A stretch of 41,210 nt of DNA, taken from assembly GCA_021232515.1 (NCBI GenBank), contig JAJPOQ010000126.1, positions 1-41,210 of the forward strand. The letters are read 5' to 3'. Below the pieces are notes generated by a model. The model had not been told where the DNA came from and ran no database searches. It saw only the letters and a list, made by a program, of their open reading frames with translations. The number at the start of each line of letters is the position of its first letter. Position 1 is the stretch's first letter. Below are positions 16,401-24,179 of this stretch, piece by piece. Position numbers and translations under genes: made by a program. This DNA is from Lentisphaeraceae bacterium (GTDB lineage: Bacteria; Verrucomicrobiota; Lentisphaeria; Lentisphaerales; Lentisphaeraceae).

Positions 16401-16512
16401 TATCGATGAGGCAGAAATACATCATAGTTTAGTCCGCCTCAAAAAGAATAATTACAGACTCAAAGAGATGATTCTCGAGATCGTCAGTACGAAAATATTC
16501 AGAGCCCAATAA
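13471..16512 (+). CDS. FHA domain - transmembrane - DUF1592-family cytochrome protein
   Basis: A 1013-residue protein from GTG 13471 (GAGAGG 8 nt upstream). Residues 1-95 form an FHA domain: SIG (23-25), ISARH (39-43), STNG (60-63). The usual loop arginine after IG is Cys26, so phosphothreonine binding may be weakened. A basic stretch and a hydrophobic segment (about 139-155) follow, then an acidic linker. The exported part has a c-type heme motif CFECH (259-263, PSCyt1), DUF1587 (MRHLNRREYSGS), DUF1595/DUF1592, the DUF1588 proline run DAPPPPPPNVP and a second CxxCH (CSSCHEKIDPIGYG), then DUF1585 (YESLLSYGIGREIEF). Most relatives have a plain signal peptide instead of an FHA domain. It is followed after 10 bp by a DUF1552 partner. 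Its function is unknown but likely redox. Confidence 0.88.
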   Translation: MKFVFLNGSLAGKKVETDQSVVSIGCDETNLLVIPDQGISARHCYAVNLDGQWILFDLESTNGVEVNGVKIAKKSPIADFDTIKLGGIEFVVLISDDAKSPINEKKVLTFGKKNSKSAKNLHKRRVKRQTRDRSKRVRKLVAISGLVLVGCIFGPEQYEKINKKLSLKPDINKDLIQLAKVSGAPAEEVVQLIEVSEAPGEDEKIEVIEQESAKEVLESQAVLVEVVDASEVKNELVANEVTKLDLNSVSIHSFTEKYCFECHNAKRQKGKIRLDDADFTFSTHASIYHWQDFLDVLNTGEMPPEDETQPSDKEMAKVIGLITDKLQSSRKKLAATGGTITMRHLNRREYSGSIKNLFNAEVQTTALPLDQYEGLDTHGKNQFFTSNHYCMYFDLGEKIAKSAIKGIQLKGKNNQIVRKDPEPRKNGQSKNFFERNSKGQLKLEDFKGMTEAEIRKIVQPNFEGKIGRINLPRDIRYLNDNNHKIAASGSVITHFGASPGYNYKVRVHSFGTVDAYSELLFMDNLRDKNVERVKFTKDRKKHVTEFTFNANLLQGKITFTTHTAIGAYIDYLEMIPLKSEISLFEECFGEVINSDISTSKIKSSLRKFSEQAFRNSSPKAEFIDSLANIYNDGIKNGKSRSDALAVCIATVLSSPSFLYIKEHNMNQSQKLANQEFISRMSFFLTGAPTSDKFLTMASRQNLNSKRGLAKAIDHLLYSERSEIGLSDFFEQWMELSRFDQIDFQTSGISKPLQEAARTEPLKFFNYLVKNNLPVDNLIDSDFTIANQYLADYYGIQGTFKGYQSVKLPLDSKRGGILTQAAFLMMGTAGQRTSPTIRGTVIRTKFLNDAPPPPPPNVPQLETQENGTQTVRELVNLHKQVVQCSSCHEKIDPIGYGLENFDHYGKYRTEEGIKIKKIRWNYVPQEFVPVEIEGHIDGRHSFTNLEGFKKALMSEKDKLARSVYESLLSYGIGREIEFIDEAEIHHSLVRLKKNNYRLKEMILEIVSTKIFRAQ

Positions 16513-16522
16513 GGAGAGATTT

Positions 16523-17779
16523 ATGAGCATTTTGAAAAACATTTCCAGAAGATCATTCTTGGTTTCTTCTACAGCAATTTTAGCTCTCCCAAGTCTGGAG
16601 GCAGTAACAAAGGGGAAACCCGAAACATCTAAGAAGATGCTTTTTATTGGTCAGGGTTACGGTTTTACCAGTAAAGGCTTTTTTCCAAATTTTACCGGGC
16701 GATTTGCGGATAATGAACTACCTGTCAGCATGGAGCCGATCCGTCAGCATATCAATGACATCTGCATGGTTGACCGCTTAAAAAATATCGGTTGGTTCGG
16801 AACTCACGCTGGCAGTGATGGTTTTCTGAGAACGGGTGGAACCGTTTCCTGTGATATTTTGGCAGGTATGTACTTAAGTAAAAAATCTAGGTATAAGAAT
16901 ATCGTTTTAAATGCCGGACTTTATCAAGATGGACATGGAAGGTATGGCTTATCTTGGGGTTTTAACGGAGCGCCAATAGGAGGCTTGAATAACTCTTTTG
17001 ATTTCTTTCAAAAGCTTTTTGGTGGTAATGAAAGTAGAGAAGAGTTGATGGTCAAAATCAAACAACAGCAGAGTGTGTTAGACTCTGTTAAGATGGATGG
17101 TCAGAAGTTCTCCAGACAAATTTCAAAAACGGATAAAGAAAAGCTTGAAGAGTATTTTCAATCGATTCGTGAAATTGAGCAGGATATCGCCAAAGAACTC
17201 AAATGGATCGATGTACCAAAACCTAAAGCTACTTTTCGGTACAGTGGAGAAAAAGGCGTTGACCCTAAGAAGATAAATGGCGTCAAAGAAATCAAACTTA
17301 TGTATGATATGATTGCCATAGCGCTACAAACTGGACAAACAAATGTTGTCTCGTTTACACAGCCAAATCAAGCTGTGTTAAACAGCATGAAGATTACCAA
17401 TCATATTCACCAACTGTCACATTATAACTCCTCGCAGGATATGACCGAGAAGTCCATGCAGCGAGATGCTATGAATATGAGTCTTCTTAGCTATGCTCTC
17501 ATAAAGCTTAAAAAGACAAAAGACTCAGATGGCAAAAGTCTTTTTGACAATTCATTAATTTCTTACGGCACAAACCTTCGATCTGGTCACGGTATAAATG
17601 ATGTGCCATTTATGCTAACAGGTGGGGCAATCAAGAACTTGAGATGTGGTGAGCATGTTCGTCCTAGCCATAAGAACACTCCACTGAGTAATGCCTGGCT
17701 AACAGTTCTCCAGGAAATGGGAATCGATGTTAAAAACTTTGGGCATAGTACGGGGCCTGAGCGCAGTTTTATCTCATAA
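16523..17779 (+). CDS. DUF1552 protein, Tat-exported
   Basis: A 418-residue protein with start MSILKNISRRSFLVSS, a twin-arginine signal (Arg9-Arg10, SRRSFL), behind AAGGAGAG. The body matches the DUF1552 family, whose genes regularly follow DUF1592 cytochrome genes in the PVC group: FIGQGYGFTSKGFFPNFTGR, LKNIGWFGTHAGSD, INGVKEIKLMYDMIAIALQT, and SYGTNLRSGHGINDVPFMLT near the end. The biochemical function is not established; use of the Tat path hints at a folded or cofactor-bearing partner of the cytochrome. It is second gene of the 13471 operon, and its first 15 residues are identical to the copy at 29406. Confidence 0.88.
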   Translation: MSILKNISRRSFLVSSTAILALPSLEAVTKGKPETSKKMLFIGQGYGFTSKGFFPNFTGRFADNELPVSMEPIRQHINDICMVDRLKNIGWFGTHAGSDGFLRTGGTVSCDILAGMYLSKKSRYKNIVLNAGLYQDGHGRYGLSWGFNGAPIGGLNNSFDFFQKLFGGNESREELMVKIKQQQSVLDSVKMDGQKFSRQISKTDKEKLEEYFQSIREIEQDIAKELKWIDVPKPKATFRYSGEKGVDPKKINGVKEIKLMYDMIAIALQTGQTNVVSFTQPNQAVLNSMKITNHIHQLSHYNSSQDMTEKSMQRDAMNMSLLSYALIKLKKTKDSDGKSLFDNSLISYGTNLRSGHGINDVPFMLTGGAIKNLRCGEHVRPSHKNTPLSNAWLTVLQEMGIDVKNFGHSTGPERSFIS

Positions 17780-17989
17780 CACTTTTCACTTGAACGCACA
17801 TTAAATCCCACTTTCGTTTGGTTGTGGTATTTTTTATAGCTTAGTTGGTGCTTACAATTTCTATGAGAAGGAAGCTTCAAAGAATAGATGGATGTGGTGA
17901 GAAGAAAGTCTTTTACGTAGCGCCTTATCAGTCATGGCACTCATACTGAGCCTTCCCAAAGATCGGCTCTAACTAGGATTATTGGGGTG

Positions 17990-18712
17990 TCAATCCTTAT
18001 TGGCATCCCACATAGTACCTGTAAAGTCAAGTGTGCTAGCATGAGACATATCTCCATCAAGAGTTTCTGGATACTTTAAAGTTTTAACATGTCCATCGAC
18101 GAATAAGTAGTTAGCTTCAGAACCATGAGGGATTGGGTCTGTATCAGAGTTAAGTGAATAAACATTAAACTGTGAGAATCCATTAACATTTCCCCAAAAA
18201 CCCATGCGTTGAACACCATTAAGTCTTTCTGAAAGGCTAATAACTTCTGAAGTTTTATTTATTTCTGAAACATATCTCTTAATGTTGCCCATGACTCCGA
18301 CATAAGTACTATTTCCTTCGAGATAATAATTTGGGGCATAAGATCTTTTAGCTGCTCCATCTCTACCTTCTGTGGTGTCGGTAGGACATAAGTAAAGAGT
18401 ATTGTCGGCGTTGCTTAGGTACATTAAATCTATTTGGTTCTGAGTTAAACTATCGCGACCATCATAACCTGCTAAGAAGTCATCATACCCCCAGGCAATA
18501 GTTCTGCTGAACCTGTGATTTAAAGGGAATTTACCTCCGTTGTTTGCACTGTAGGCATACAGAGGAACGTTTTGTTGTTTTAATTGGCTCATGCAAACAA
18601 CCATACGTGACTTATCTCTAGCTTTATCAAGAGAGGGCATTAGCAATGTTAGTAAAATGCCGATTATGGCGATTACGATTAAAAGTTCAATCAGAGTGAA
18701 TTTATTCTTCAT
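17990..18712 (-). CDS. Type II pseudopilin-like protein
   Basis: A 240-residue protein with a short, classical prepilin leader, [20 protein letters not shown], cleaved before Phe with Glu+5. The next segment SLDKARDKSRMVVCMSQLKQ is shared with the other paralogs. The C-terminal domain ends with HGSEANYLFVDGHVKTL, the H-x9-DG tail seen in DUF1559-like pseudopilins. It likely sits in the inner membrane or on a pilus-like fibre. It lies convergent to the DUF1552 gene and divergent from the secreted protein at 18989. A perfectly spaced copy of the shared promoter motif precedes it by 32 nt. Confidence 0.9.
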   Translation of the reverse strand: MKNKFTLIELLIVIAIIGILLTLLMPSLDKARDKSRMVVCMSQLKQQNVPLYAYSANNGGKFPLNHRFSRTIAWGYDDFLAGYDGRDSLTQNQIDLMYLSNADNTLYLCPTDTTEGRDGAAKRSYAPNYYLEGNSTYVGVMGNIKRYVSEINKTSEVISLSERLNGVQRMGFWGNVNGFSQFNVYSLNSDTDPIPHGSEANYLFVDGHVKTLKYPETLDGDMSHASTLDFTGTMWDANKD

Positions 18713-18744
18713 TTTTAACCTCTACTAAGATAGTGTTGTTTCAA

Positions 18745-18775
18745 ATAGAAGTGGGCAAAAAGCATAATCTTAATA
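18745..18775 (-). promoter_or_regulatory. Shared promoter motif (pseudopilin 17990-18712)
   Basis: On the minus strand TATTAAGA (18775-18768), 15 nt, ACTTCTAT (18752-18745), ending 32 nt before the ATG. Confidence 0.7.
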
Positions 18776-18878
18776 GCAAAAGTCATTTTTTTTTCTAATT
18801 GTTTGTACATAGCTTCAAATTTTCTCCAATATGATCTTCTTGGTGTAATTCAGAACATTAACTTATTTGAAAAATTGC

Positions 18879-18910
18879 TGTTAAGATTTAACTGCCAAAA
18901 CTACTTCCAT
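18879..18910 (+). promoter_or_regulatory. Variant of the shared promoter motif (secreted protein 18989)
   Basis: TGTTAAGA (18879-18886) is perfect, but the second half is ACTTCCAT (18903-18910) after 16 nt, one longer than the other ten. A transcript starting near 18917 would leave no room for a ribosome site before the ATG at 18923, which favours the start at 18989. Confidence 0.55.
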
Positions 18911-18937
18911 TGGGGGATTCTCATGAAAGTTGGAGGG

Positions 18938-18956
18938 TCTCACAGATACCGTGAGA
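18938..18956 (+). promoter_or_regulatory. Small hairpin in the leader of the 18989 gene
   Basis: TCTCAC and GTGAGA pair over a 7-nt loop, between the variant promoter and the ribosome site AAAGGAG at 18974-18980. A regulatory role is possible but not shown. Confidence 0.4.
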
Positions 18957-18988
18957 TACTAATTGATTTACCAAAAGGAGTTTTTAGA

Positions 18989-19702
18989 ATGTTTAATTTT
19001 AGATGGTCACACATAGCAGCCGGATTTTTGTTGCTGGCATTAACATCATTTATATATGCAGAAGATAAGGTGGGAAACCGATCGGGTGTGGAGTTTGAAC
19101 CACTTTTGATAAAAGTGGGGCAGACGGTTATCTCTGAAACCTTTGGTCAGTCATCTAAGAAGATTAAACGCTGGGTAAGATATGGTACAAGATGGGGAGT
19201 GGTTGATGGCGCATTTGTCGGTCGTCCAGCATCAGAAGCATATCAAAAATCTCACCCAGGTAAACATTCAGGTTTGAGCCCAAGATTAGAAATGCGAATA
19301 CCAGAATGTCCGGATGGCTTTTTGATGAAATTTGATTTTAAGTTTGATGCAAAAGTAGACTTTGCCCACTTCTGGCTGGGGCATCACCGCTTCAAATTGA
19401 TCATTCAAGGTGATCAGGCCATTTTACAATGTTCTCAAGATGCTAGAAATAAAAACATAACGAGGACACCGTTGAAGTCAGTATCCGGCCCATTCAAAGT
19501 AAACCAATGGTATAGCGTTCATATGGAGGCACATGGTAGTCAACGAATTATTCAGTTAAGTGGTTTTGAACCATTAGTTGCGAGCGGTATATCTTTGAGC
19601 TCAGAGAAGCTTTCAGTTGTTCGTATAAGTGGATCTCAAGGTATTCCACTCTACATAGATAATTTTCAGTTTATCAAAGGTGCAGGCTTACTAAAGCCCT
19701 GA
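18989..19702 (+). CDS. Secreted jelly-roll protein, possibly lyase or sugar-binding
   Basis: A 237-residue protein. I chose ATG 18989 because AAAGGAG lies 8 nt upstream and it yields a signal peptide (MFNFRWSHIAAGFLLLALTS, cut near YAEDK). In-frame ATGs at 18923 and further upstream would add residues before the signal. The mature part is rich in beta strands (FLMKFDFKFDAKVDFAHFWL, VNQWYSVHMEAHGSQRIIQL, PLYIDNFQFIKG), resembling the concanavalin-like jelly roll of DUF1080 proteins and polysaccharide lyases. I cannot identify catalytic residues and name no family with confidence. It is divergent from a pseudopilin and carries a variant of the shared promoter. Confidence 0.75.
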   Translation: MFNFRWSHIAAGFLLLALTSFIYAEDKVGNRSGVEFEPLLIKVGQTVISETFGQSSKKIKRWVRYGTRWGVVDGAFVGRPASEAYQKSHPGKHSGLSPRLEMRIPECPDGFLMKFDFKFDAKVDFAHFWLGHHRFKLIIQGDQAILQCSQDARNKNITRTPLKSVSGPFKVNQWYSVHMEAHGSQRIIQLSGFEPLVASGISLSSEKLSVVRISGSQGIPLYIDNFQFIKGAGLLKP

Positions 19703-19709
19703 AAAAAGG

Positions 19710-19792
19710 GGGATGACGAAGTATATTGTTGACTTTTGGCTTAAAGACAATTTTATACTTTAAGACCTTAACAAAGAGTTCACCGTCATCCC
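19710..19792. repeat. Long imperfect inverted repeat between convergent genes
   Basis: GGGATGACG (19710-19718) pairs with CGTCATCCC (19784-19792), and nested inside CTTAAAG (19740-19746) pairs with CTTTAAG (19758-19764). It fills the gap between two converging genes and could terminate or protect both messages, or be a small mobile repeat. There is no T-run of a classical terminator. Confidence 0.6.
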
Positions 19793-19800
19793 ATAATCTA

Positions 19801-20877
19801 CTATTTCTTATTTTTTCTGGGAACTCTGAGAGGGATTTGTTTAAGTACTTCTTTTGGTCTGGCAATTGGTGTATTCCAACCGGCCATATCGAGAGGTTTA
19901 ACTCCGTTGTATGTGATCTTATAATGCATACTAAAGGCAAATGTAGGATTGAATGGGCCTATAAAGTCGATGTCGCTTTTAGAGTCGATTATTCCTTCTA
20001 AATCAAGTGCCCAGAAGCAAGCATTTATGAGCATGCGACGGTAGCATTCATTAACGATACAGTCTGAAGAACCGTAAGTTGTGCAGAAAACCTTTCCCTT
20101 CTTGCCAGCATCAGTTGTGTAAAATCTCGTCCACGCTGCAGGAACAGGGTGCATCTTTTTATCATCGGGGGAATCGTATTTTATTCCTTTAAGAGGTTGG
20201 GCCATTGCTAATATATTGCAATCAGCTGGTGTGTTAGCCATATAACCAGCACAATAGGCCCATGGTTTTTCAACACCGGATAAAATTGGATGACTCTTTT
20301 GCTCTTCAATGACATCAATTCTTGTAGATGAACTATGGTTGGCACCATGGTGGCCTTGCCAGCCGATACCAAACATGTAAGTACCAAAACCATTGTTCCA
20401 TTCATCATCGCTTTTGTGTTGCCAGTCAAATTTTGCGTACTTGCTGTTCTTGCCTTTGATTCTAAAAGCATGCGTTGAGGTTCGTAAGCCAATGACTGGC
20501 TTAGCCTTGTCAAGGTAAGTTAAAAAGTGCTCCATCTGTTCAACATTCCAATCCTGGAATCTAAGACTCATGAAGAGTAAGTCGGCAGTCTTTAAGGTTT
20601 CCATTCCGGGAATATAACTTGAACCATTTTTGATGTAGCCATTTTCATCCAAACCAAAAAGAACAGTACACTTAAACCCAAAATTTTTCGCTAATATTCT
20701 CGCTAGAGCGGGGCATGCTTCTTCTGATCGATACTCATGATCAGATGCTAGAAAAACAATATGTTTACCATAGCCTGGTCCTTTGGTTCCTTCATAAGTA
20801 AGAAACTCTTCAGCACTGGAAGTGAGAGTTTTGAATAGTATGAGGCTCATAAAAAAAGCCTTGATGAAAGATTTCAT
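19801..20877 (-). CDS. Exported ThuA-domain protein
   Basis: A 358-residue protein with a signal peptide (about 1-22, TSSA). The core is a ThuA-like (trehalose utilisation, class I glutamine amidotransferase-like) domain: HIVFLASDHEYRSEEACPAL, TADLLFMSLRFQDWNVEQME, KPVIGLRTSTHAF, and the late GKKGKVFCTTYGSSDCIVNE then RRMLINACFWAL. ThuA proteins occur with sugar dehydrogenases, but their reaction is not settled. The gene starts 8 bp after the stop of the SGNH-propeller-cytochrome gene and is the second gene of that operon. In the 30919 gene the same domain type is fused to the propeller-cytochrome architecture, which supports a joint function. Confidence 0.85.
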   Translation of the reverse strand: MKSFIKAFFMSLILFKTLTSSAEEFLTYEGTKGPGYGKHIVFLASDHEYRSEEACPALARILAKNFGFKCTVLFGLDENGYIKNGSSYIPGMETLKTADLLFMSLRFQDWNVEQMEHFLTYLDKAKPVIGLRTSTHAFRIKGKNSKYAKFDWQHKSDDEWNNGFGTYMFGIGWQGHHGANHSSSTRIDVIEEQKSHPILSGVEKPWAYCAGYMANTPADCNILAMAQPLKGIKYDSPDDKKMHPVPAAWTRFYTTDAGKKGKVFCTTYGSSDCIVNECYRRMLINACFWALDLEGIIDSKSDIDFIGPFNPTFAFSMHYKITYNGVKPLDMAGWNTPIARPKEVLKQIPLRVPRKNKK

Positions 20878-20885
20878 ATTGTCCT

Positions 20886-23800
20886 TTATTTTTTAACTTT
20901 GTCCTGAAGTAACTCATTCGCTGTATAAAAGCCTGTTTTCCCTTTAGTCAGAGCTCTGACTTTTCTGACTTTACTTTGGCTAATGACTGAAGCCTTATTA
21001 CCAAACGAGTTCCTTATATAAGTGAGAACGGCAGCAAGTTCTCTGTCACTTAAATGTTTAAAGGGTGCCATGGGAACCATGCCTGGATATTTTTCACCTT
21101 TTACTGTAAGTGGCCCCTGAATACCATGTAAGGCGATCTTGATGAGCAGTTCTTCACTACCAGTTACCCATTCAGAACTAGCAAGTGGCGGAAAGTGAGC
21201 AGCTGGTAACCCTTGACCGTCTTCCTGGTGGCAAGTGCCGCAGTGACCGTCTTTTCGGTAGATTTTGCGGCCAAGAGAAAATGTCTGTTCATGACCTTTT
21301 AAGGTAGAGCTTTTTTTCTTGGTGATTTGAAGGCTTTGACTGCTTAACACCTTCATGATAGTGCTATATACAGTCTGACTGGTTTTATCGATATTTACCT
21401 TTGGGTTGAAGGGCTTCATTACTTCTAAAGCTACATGCTGTGGTAGCCAGGACGTGGCAACCATGGCTTCAAGCCTGACCCGGCCATGAGTATCTTTAAG
21501 AGCTCCCTTTAATGTTTCTGCCTTGTTATGCAGATCGGTATATCTCAGAACTCTGACTGCAGCGCAGCGTGCTTTATAGTTTTTTGCTTTAAGTAGATTT
21601 TGTAGGAGAACTTTATCCACCTTGTTTAAACCCCAACTAATCCATAAAGCTTCAACCAGACAATGCTCATAATTATCTTGATTGGAATTCAATTTTGAGA
21701 TCCACACTTTTAGTGCCTTCAGTACTTTATCAGTATTTCTTCCTCGTAATTCACGGCGAGTACGGTAACGGGTTCGGTACTCTGGAAGTTTTAAATTTTC
21801 AAGTAACTCTTCTATAGAGGCTCCGGCTATTTTGGCTGGCTTTAGTAAAGGTCTGGAAGGGTAAGTAAGGCGATAAATACGGCCGTGTGTGTGATCGCGA
21901 TTCGGGTCACGCGTACTGTGTTGCATGTGACCGATAAGCATATTGTGCCAGTCTGCCAGATAAAGTGAACCGTCCGGTGCAAACTCCATATCAACCGGGC
22001 GAAAATTTCGATCAGTCGCTCGTATAAGATCCTGCCTAAACTTTGACTTAAATGCAGTTCCTTGTTCAAAAATTTGGTGTTGCTTGGTGCCATGGAAACC
22101 TATGCAGTTACTAATGAGGACATCTCCTTGAACATTTTCAGGAAAGTGGCGACTGGAAACAAATTCTAAACCGGATGTCGGTCTGACCATGCCTTTTCGT
22201 TCAAGTAGATTCTCAGGGTTTGGGGAAAATTCTCCAAAAGGAATATTTATGGAGCCTGGTAGCATCCAACGAAAGTTTGCGTCAGAAGTATCTAGAAAGA
22301 AGTCTTGTCCCCATTCGTCAAAGGCAATTCCCCAAGGGTTGGGTATGGATAAACGAGCCGTTCTTTCCAGTCGGCGGTTTTGCGGGCTGTAGCGGAAGAA
22401 ACCGCCATTTGAACTGCGAATTGGGCCATAAGCCGTTTCAATGTGAGAATGAAGGAAAGTACCTTCTCCCATTAAAATGGCACCTGAAGGGTCGGCACAA
22501 AAAGCACTTATGGCATGGTGCGTGTCGTGGTCATCAAAGCCAGAAAAAACAATTTCTTTTGAATCAGCTTTATCATCTCCATTGGTATCTTTTAAAAGAA
22601 TAAGGTCATTCCCCTGAGAAACATAAACGCCTTCTGGTGCAAACTCAAAACCAAGTGGTAAATGCAGGTCATCGGCAAAGACCGTTTCTTTATCGGCTTT
22701 ACCATCACCATTGGTATCTTCAAGTATCAGTAACTTATCGGCTGGTTTGGCATCACCCGGGGCATAGTGGGGGTAAACCGGCATGACAGCAATCCAGAGA
22801 CGGCCTTTGTTATCGAAAGAAATCTGGCATGGGTTTGCGAGGTTAGGGAATTCTTTTTCTGATGCAAATAGTTCCATTTTATAGCCTTTGGGAACCTTGA
22901 TAGTTTTTAGAGATGCCTCGCCGCTAAGGTATTCTTTTGTACCACTTTTTTTATTCTTTGGATTATAGTTGGTTTTAATGACCGGCAGCTGACTCGTTTT
23001 GGCATCAGCTTTTTGCAGATCAAACTTTTTATTAACTAATGTCGCCCATATAAGTTCATCTCTAACTGCAGCCAATTCCTTAAGTTTTTTTAATTCAGAG
23101 GGGTAGTTTTGAGGGCCGTAGGGGCCATGGCGACGACCAAACACATGAACGCCATTGGGAATTTTATAATATTTTTTCCACATCCAGTTTTTTTCAGAAA
23201 CAGCCTTGTGAATTTCTTTTTCGTCTCCTTTAACTATTCCTTTTCCAAAAATTAAATCGGTCAGAACCGGAGCCAGTTTTTTATAACCCGCATTATTGAG
23301 AAGTGCCCCATCACGAGTATAGGCGGTCTTGTCTGAGTACCAGTTTTGCGTTACACTGAAGAGGTCTACAAAAGCCACTTGGTGACTTTCTGCAATTTTC
23401 TTCATAGCTTCAGAATAAAGTTTAAGATTGGCATTCTCTTGGGCGCCATTTGGAGTATTCAGTGTTTTTGAAAGATCCTGAAAAGCAGTTGGTGAGATGA
23501 GTACTAATTGAGGCGCAGATTTACCGTTATACTTTTGAGATTTTGTATGATTTACAAAAGCCGTTAATTCTTCCTTGAATTTATTTAGGCCTTTAGGACC
23601 ACCGAATGATTCATTGAAACCAAAAAAAGCGATAATGATGTCAGCTTTATTTTCAGTTAACCATTGGTCTGGAGAAGGAAAACTGCCTCTGCCAATTTGA
23701 CCGGAGCCCCAGCGGTCTTTTGATGTCGAGAGAGGATAGAACTTCTCAGCACTTTCAAAGGCAAATTGGTGACTGCGTCCTGAATGAGGACGATAGGCAG

Positions 23801-24017
23801 GAGTATTACCTTCATCACACATATTACGGATAAAGAGCCTTTTGCCAATATTTCTGCGATAAACTTCCGTCTCAAAATAATTGAAATGTAACATGCGTGA
23901 ACCAAGTCCATTTCCCAGCAACACTATGTGATTGTTATTTTTAAGTTTAATTTTCATACTAGAAAGCAATGATTGACTCACTAAAAGTAAGATGATGAAA
24001 ATGGCTATTCTATTCAT
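20886..24017 (-). CDS. SGNH - beta-propeller dehydrogenase-like - HEAT - cytochrome c fusion
   Basis: A 1043-residue exported protein (signal peptide 1-18). Domains in order: an SGNH hydrolase-like domain (about 25-255; GNGLGSRM where GDSL enzymes have GDS, IIIAFFGFNES, and a final TRDGALLNNAGYKKLAPVL); a propeller of the membrane-bound dehydrogenase type (about 375-700; VPKGYKMELFASEKEFPNLA, DTNGDGKADKETVFADDL, DGSLYLADWHNMLIGH); HEAT-like repeats (about 730-860); and a C-terminal cytochrome c domain with C926-G-T-C-H930 and a likely Met ligand in YPGMVPMAPF. Such PVC-type heme proteins are thought to oxidise sugars or related substrates in the periplasm; the substrate is unknown. It heads an operon with the ThuA gene and has its own shared promoter copy. 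Confidence 0.9.
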   Translation of the reverse strand: MNRIAIFIILLLVSQSLLSSMKIKLKNNNHIVLLGNGLGSRMLHFNYFETEVYRRNIGKRLFIRNMCDEGNTPAYRPHSGRSHQFAFESAEKFYPLSTSKDRWGSGQIGRGSFPSPDQWLTENKADIIIAFFGFNESFGGPKGLNKFKEELTAFVNHTKSQKYNGKSAPQLVLISPTAFQDLSKTLNTPNGAQENANLKLYSEAMKKIAESHQVAFVDLFSVTQNWYSDKTAYTRDGALLNNAGYKKLAPVLTDLIFGKGIVKGDEKEIHKAVSEKNWMWKKYYKIPNGVHVFGRRHGPYGPQNYPSELKKLKELAAVRDELIWATLVNKKFDLQKADAKTSQLPVIKTNYNPKNKKSGTKEYLSGEASLKTIKVPKGYKMELFASEKEFPNLANPCQISFDNKGRLWIAVMPVYPHYAPGDAKPADKLLILEDTNGDGKADKETVFADDLHLPLGFEFAPEGVYVSQGNDLILLKDTNGDDKADSKEIVFSGFDDHDTHHAISAFCADPSGAILMGEGTFLHSHIETAYGPIRSSNGGFFRYSPQNRRLERTARLSIPNPWGIAFDEWGQDFFLDTSDANFRWMLPGSINIPFGEFSPNPENLLERKGMVRPTSGLEFVSSRHFPENVQGDVLISNCIGFHGTKQHQIFEQGTAFKSKFRQDLIRATDRNFRPVDMEFAPDGSLYLADWHNMLIGHMQHSTRDPNRDHTHGRIYRLTYPSRPLLKPAKIAGASIEELLENLKLPEYRTRYRTRRELRGRNTDKVLKALKVWISKLNSNQDNYEHCLVEALWISWGLNKVDKVLLQNLLKAKNYKARCAAVRVLRYTDLHNKAETLKGALKDTHGRVRLEAMVATSWLPQHVALEVMKPFNPKVNIDKTSQTVYSTIMKVLSSQSLQITKKKSSTLKGHEQTFSLGRKIYRKDGHCGTCHQEDGQGLPAAHFPPLASSEWVTGSEELLIKIALHGIQGPLTVKGEKYPGMVPMAPFKHLSDRELAAVLTYIRNSFGNKASVISQSKVRKVRALTKGKTGFYTANELLQDKVKK

Positions 24018-24050
24018 AAGTTCCTTTGTTTAAAGCACCTGTTATTTTCA

Positions 24051-24081
24051 GTAGAAGTCACAATAAAGATAGACCTTAACG
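24051..24081 (-). promoter_or_regulatory. Shared promoter motif (SGNH-cytochrome/ThuA operon)
   Basis: On the minus strand CGTTAAGG (24081-24074), 15 nt, ACTTCTAC (24058-24051), ending 33 nt before the ATG. It stands back to back with the copy at 24126. Confidence 0.65.
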
Positions 24082-24125
24082 CGAATCTTAAAGAAAGAGA
24101 TAAATTCCTTTTCTGAGTTGATTAC

Positions 24126-24156
24126 TGTTAAGATTCAGCCCAATCCTTCCTTCTAT
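24126..24156 (+). promoter_or_regulatory. Shared promoter motif (cytochrome/propeller pair)
   Basis: TGTTAAGA (24126-24133), 15 nt, CCTTCTAT (24149-24156), then TAGAAAATTTTAGGA and the ATG 23 nt downstream. The transcript leader would be only about 17 nt. Confidence 0.75.
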
Positions 24157-24179
24157 TAGAAAATTTTAGGAAGAAGTCT

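Noticed and set aside
17808..17833. Possible terminator after the DUF1552 gene (CCAC ... GTGG then T-run).
   Set aside because: The stem has only four good pairs and a large loop; not convincing.
18803..18988. Upstream starts of the secreted protein at 18989.
   Set aside because: Earlier starts precede the inferred promoter or leave no room for a ribosome site, and they bury the signal peptide.
22189..22603. Plus-strand frames inside the SGNH-cytochrome gene.
   Set aside because: They are opposite-strand shadows of a well supported long gene.
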